From an uncultured Lachnospiraceae bacterium (GTDB taxonomy: Bacteria; Bacillota_A; Clostridia; Lachnospirales; Lachnospiraceae): a stretch of DNA of 7,165 nucleotides. Below the pieces are notes generated by a model that was not told where the DNA came from, did no database searches, and saw only the letters and a program-made list of their open reading frames with translations. Positions 5,637-7,165 of this stretch are shown piece after piece (the stretch's first letter is position 1; every line of letters starts with the position of its first letter). Where the stretch lies: assembly GCA_947177885.1 (NCBI GenBank), contig CAMWWF010000140.1:1-7165 (forward strand), given 5' to 3'. The translations under genes were made by a program, and so were the position numbers.

Positions 5637-5676
5637 AAAAAAGCCCGGCTGAAGGATATGGTATCATCCTTCCGGC
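5637..5676 (-). terminator. First rho-independent terminator after ftsZ
   Basis: On the minus strand AGCCGGAAGGAT (5676-5665) pairs with ATCCTT-CAG-CCGG-G-CT (5657-5642 side) to give a 12-bp stem with two small bulges and an 8-nt loop, running into TTTTTT (5642-5637). It lies about 275 bp after the ftsZ stop codon. Confidence 0.75.
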
Positions 5677-5756
5677 TGAGCGTACAACTTCCATCGACAG
5701 CATTTCGGAAATGTATGTGATCAGCTGCCGGCCAACTTATTGTATATTTTATCCCG

Positions 5757-5838
5757 CATTTTGCGGCCCGCAACATCCCAATTTGGTCACCGCAGTCCCG
5801 CTGCGCCTCCCAAATTGGGTCCTGCATCCCACAAAATG
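5757..5838. repeat. Nested inverted repeat in the ftsZ 3' region
   Basis: Three nested pairs can be read. CATTTTG (5757-5763) faces CAAAATG (5832-5838). CCCAATTTGG (5777-5786) faces CCAAATTGGG (5810-5819), a perfect 10-bp match. CGCAG (5791-5795) faces CTGCG (5801-5805). The left outer arm also lies in its own small palindrome, CCGCA-TTT-TGCGG (5755-5766 region). In the ftsZ transcript this would fold into one long interrupted hairpin before the terminators. It could be a dispersed palindromic (REP/MITE-like) element or a structured 3' UTR. It encodes no plausible protein. Confidence 0.7.
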
Positions 5839-5951
5839 TGACGAACATCCCGTGGAAAGTATTTCTCAAACACGTTCTATGCCGGTTATGTACACAGGCG
5901 GCCACCGCCGCTTACGAACCGTCCCGAACAGATAACATGGCTTACAGAACA
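5839..5951. other. Untranslated region just after the ftsZ stop codon
   Basis: No gene. The only structure seen is a small hairpin GGCGG-CCA-CCGCC (5897-5909), about 40 bp after the ftsZ stop and without a T-run. Together with the nested repeat and the terminators it makes an unusually long 3' leader-out of roughly 350 bp. Confidence 0.5.
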
Positions 5952-7127
5952 TTACTTACGCTGCAAAAAATCAGGGATCTTCAGGCTCTTCTCCACCACA
6001 TTGCTCCGGATATCCACAGGCTTCTGAATGCCCTGTACCGCTCTGGGGTCAGGCTGCACGGGAACGCCCTGGGAAACGCCGGGCTGCACTACATTACCTC
6101 TGAGAGGATTGGACGGAACAGGCTGTCTGTATGCCTGCCCTGCACCCGCTCTGGATGAAACGGGCATGCTTCCTGACACATCCTCCAGACCGGTAGCGAT
6201 CACAGTGATGGTACAGCTGTCGGACTTGGAGGCATCGTACATGGCGCCGAAAATGATATTTACCTCGTCACCCGCCATATTCTGTACGTAGCTGGCCGCA
6301 TCGCTGGCATCCGCCAGTGTGATATCCCCGGACACATTGATGATCACATGGGAAGCGCCGGTGATAGTGGTCTCAAGCAGCGGAGACTCCACCGCCATCT
6401 TCACCGCATCCAATGCCTTCTCATCGCCCTTGCCTTCGCCGATACCGATATGGGCGATACCCTTGTCCTTCATTACCGTCTGAACATCTGCGAAATCCAG
6501 ATTGATCACCGCAGGTACATTGATCAGATCCGTAATACCCTGAACCGCCTGCTGCAGCACCTCATCCGCTTTCTTGAGGGCCTCCGGCATGGTAGTGCGC
6601 CTGTCCACGATCTCCAGGAGCTTATCGTTCGGGATCACGATCAGCGTATCCACATTTTCCTTGATACGCTCGATACCGCTTAACGCATTCACCATTCTCG
6701 CCTTCGCTTCAAAGCGGAAAGGCTTGGTCACAACACCCACCGTAAGGATCCCCATGTCCTTCGCCACCTTTGCCACCACGGGAGCCGCACCGGTACCGGT
6801 ACCGCCGCCCATTCCGCAGGTGACAAACACCATATCGGATCCCTGTATGGAATCCCTTATCTCCTCAATACTCTCTTCCGCCGCCTTCTCACCGATCTCA
6901 GGCTTGGCACCTGCACCCAGTCCCTTGGTCAGCTTCTCACCGATCTGTAAAAGCTTGGGCGCCTTACAGAGCTGAAGCGCCTGCTTGTCCGTATTCACAC
7001 CGATAAAATCCACTCCGTCAATCTGTTCGTCAATCATTCTATTTACAGCATTATTACCTGCACCGCCCACACCAACTACAATGATCTTGGCTGCAGATTC
7101 AGCATCATTCGTCTTAATCTCAAGCAA
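5952..7127 (-). CDS. ftsZ: Cell division GTPase FtsZ
   Basis: 391 aa, complete. It is the tubulin homologue that polymerises into the cytokinetic Z-ring at midcell and, in sporulating cells, near a pole. The glycine-rich nucleotide-binding start is [17 protein letters not shown] (15-31). The tubulin signature GGGTGTG is at 107-113. The T7 synergy loop NLDFADV (209-215), which completes GTP hydrolysis on the neighbouring subunit, is intact. A Pro/Gln/Val-rich linker (about 318-380) leads to the C-terminal partner-binding peptide IPDFLQRK (384-391). The start is TTG at 7127 with AGGAGG 8 nt upstream; no in-frame ATG lies nearby. The promoter would be beyond the right edge. The ftsZ - spoIIGA - sigE order matches Bacillus and clostridia. 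All catalytic elements are present, so function is not in doubt. Confidence 0.98.
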   Translation of the reverse strand: MLEIKTNDAESAAKIIVVGVGGAGNNAVNRMIDEQIDGVDFIGVNTDKQALQLCKAPKLLQIGEKLTKGLGAGAKPEIGEKAAEESIEEIRDSIQGSDMVFVTCGMGGGTGTGAAPVVAKVAKDMGILTVGVVTKPFRFEAKARMVNALSGIERIKENVDTLIVIPNDKLLEIVDRRTTMPEALKKADEVLQQAVQGITDLINVPAVINLDFADVQTVMKDKGIAHIGIGEGKGDEKALDAVKMAVESPLLETTITGASHVIINVSGDITLADASDAASYVQNMAGDEVNIIFGAMYDASKSDSCTITVIATGLEDVSGSMPVSSRAGAGQAYRQPVPSNPLRGNVVQPGVSQGVPVQPDPRAVQGIQKPVDIRSNVVEKSLKIPDFLQRK

Positions 7128-7135
7128 AGGTATGT

Positions 7136-7141
7136 CCTCCT
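7136..7141 (-). promoter_or_regulatory. Shine-Dalgarno site fixing the TTG start of ftsZ
   Basis: AGGAGG (7141-7136) stands 8 nt before TTG 7127. The strong site compensates for the weaker start codon of an essential gene. Confidence 0.8.
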
Positions 7142-7165
7142 TCTTACCGTCTTAACTCCATATAG

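Noticed and set aside
5693..5699. Third possible Spo0A core (TGTCGAT on the minus strand)
   Set aside because: One mismatch to the core and located upstream of the ftsZ terminators, about 180 bp from the promoter start; probably chance.
5612..5905. 97-codon minus-strand frame between ftsZ and spoIIGA
   Set aside because: It runs through the nested inverted repeat and the first terminator and lacks a ribosome-binding site; the region reads as untranslated.

Overview
The window looks like a chromosomal segment of a spore-forming Lachnospiraceae-type Clostridia species. This rests on the FtsZ sequence (N-terminus MLEIKTND, C-terminus IPDFLQRK), the ftsZ - spoIIGA - sigE order, purine-rich Shine-Dalgarno sites with frequent TTG starts, and a TadZ/TadA pair of the type known from Eubacterium rectale relatives. 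The genus is not determined. Six of the seven main genes, plus the 5' part of an eighth, lie on the minus strand; only the small XRE regulator is on the plus strand.

Right part (about 4600-7165), division and early sporulation, reading leftwards. ftsZ (TTG start at 7127) is followed by a 3' region of about 350 bp. That region carries a nested inverted repeat (5757-5838) and two tandem rho-independent terminators (5676-5637 and 5630-5598). Directly after them comes a promoter with the marks of the Bacillus subtilis spoIIG promoter: TTGACA and TATAAT hexamers separated by 21 bp, a perfect Spo0A box over the -35, and a second perfect box further upstream. It drives spoIIGA (protease) and sigE (pro-sigma-E), which overlap. 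The terminators appear to insulate the sporulation operon from vegetative ftsZ transcription. sigG, which usually follows sigE, is absent from this position.

Middle (about 2200-3914). Downstream of sigE are a roughly 300 bp stretch without a convincing gene (holding an AT-rich inverted repeat and a marginal 26-codon ORF), a small uncharacterised acidic protein (about 101 aa), and a VanZ-like membrane protein, all on the minus strand. Convergent to them is a 108-aa XRE-family regulator with a TTG start.

Left part (1-2200), the start of a tad (tight adherence / Flp pilus) operon on the minus strand: tadZ, then a 42-codon cysteine-containing small ORF that exactly fills the gap and overlaps the next start by ATGA, then tadA/cpaF, cut by the window edge at its Walker A motif. 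The tadZ promoter is near-consensus (TTGAAA-N17-TATAAT) and carries two 16-bp palindromic near-repeats 21 bp apart, a good candidate operator pair. The divergent XRE protein is the obvious, unproven, candidate for binding them.

Most of the window is recognisable biology. The least explained items are the small ORF between tadZ and tadA, the paired operator, the nested repeat after ftsZ, and the missing sigG.
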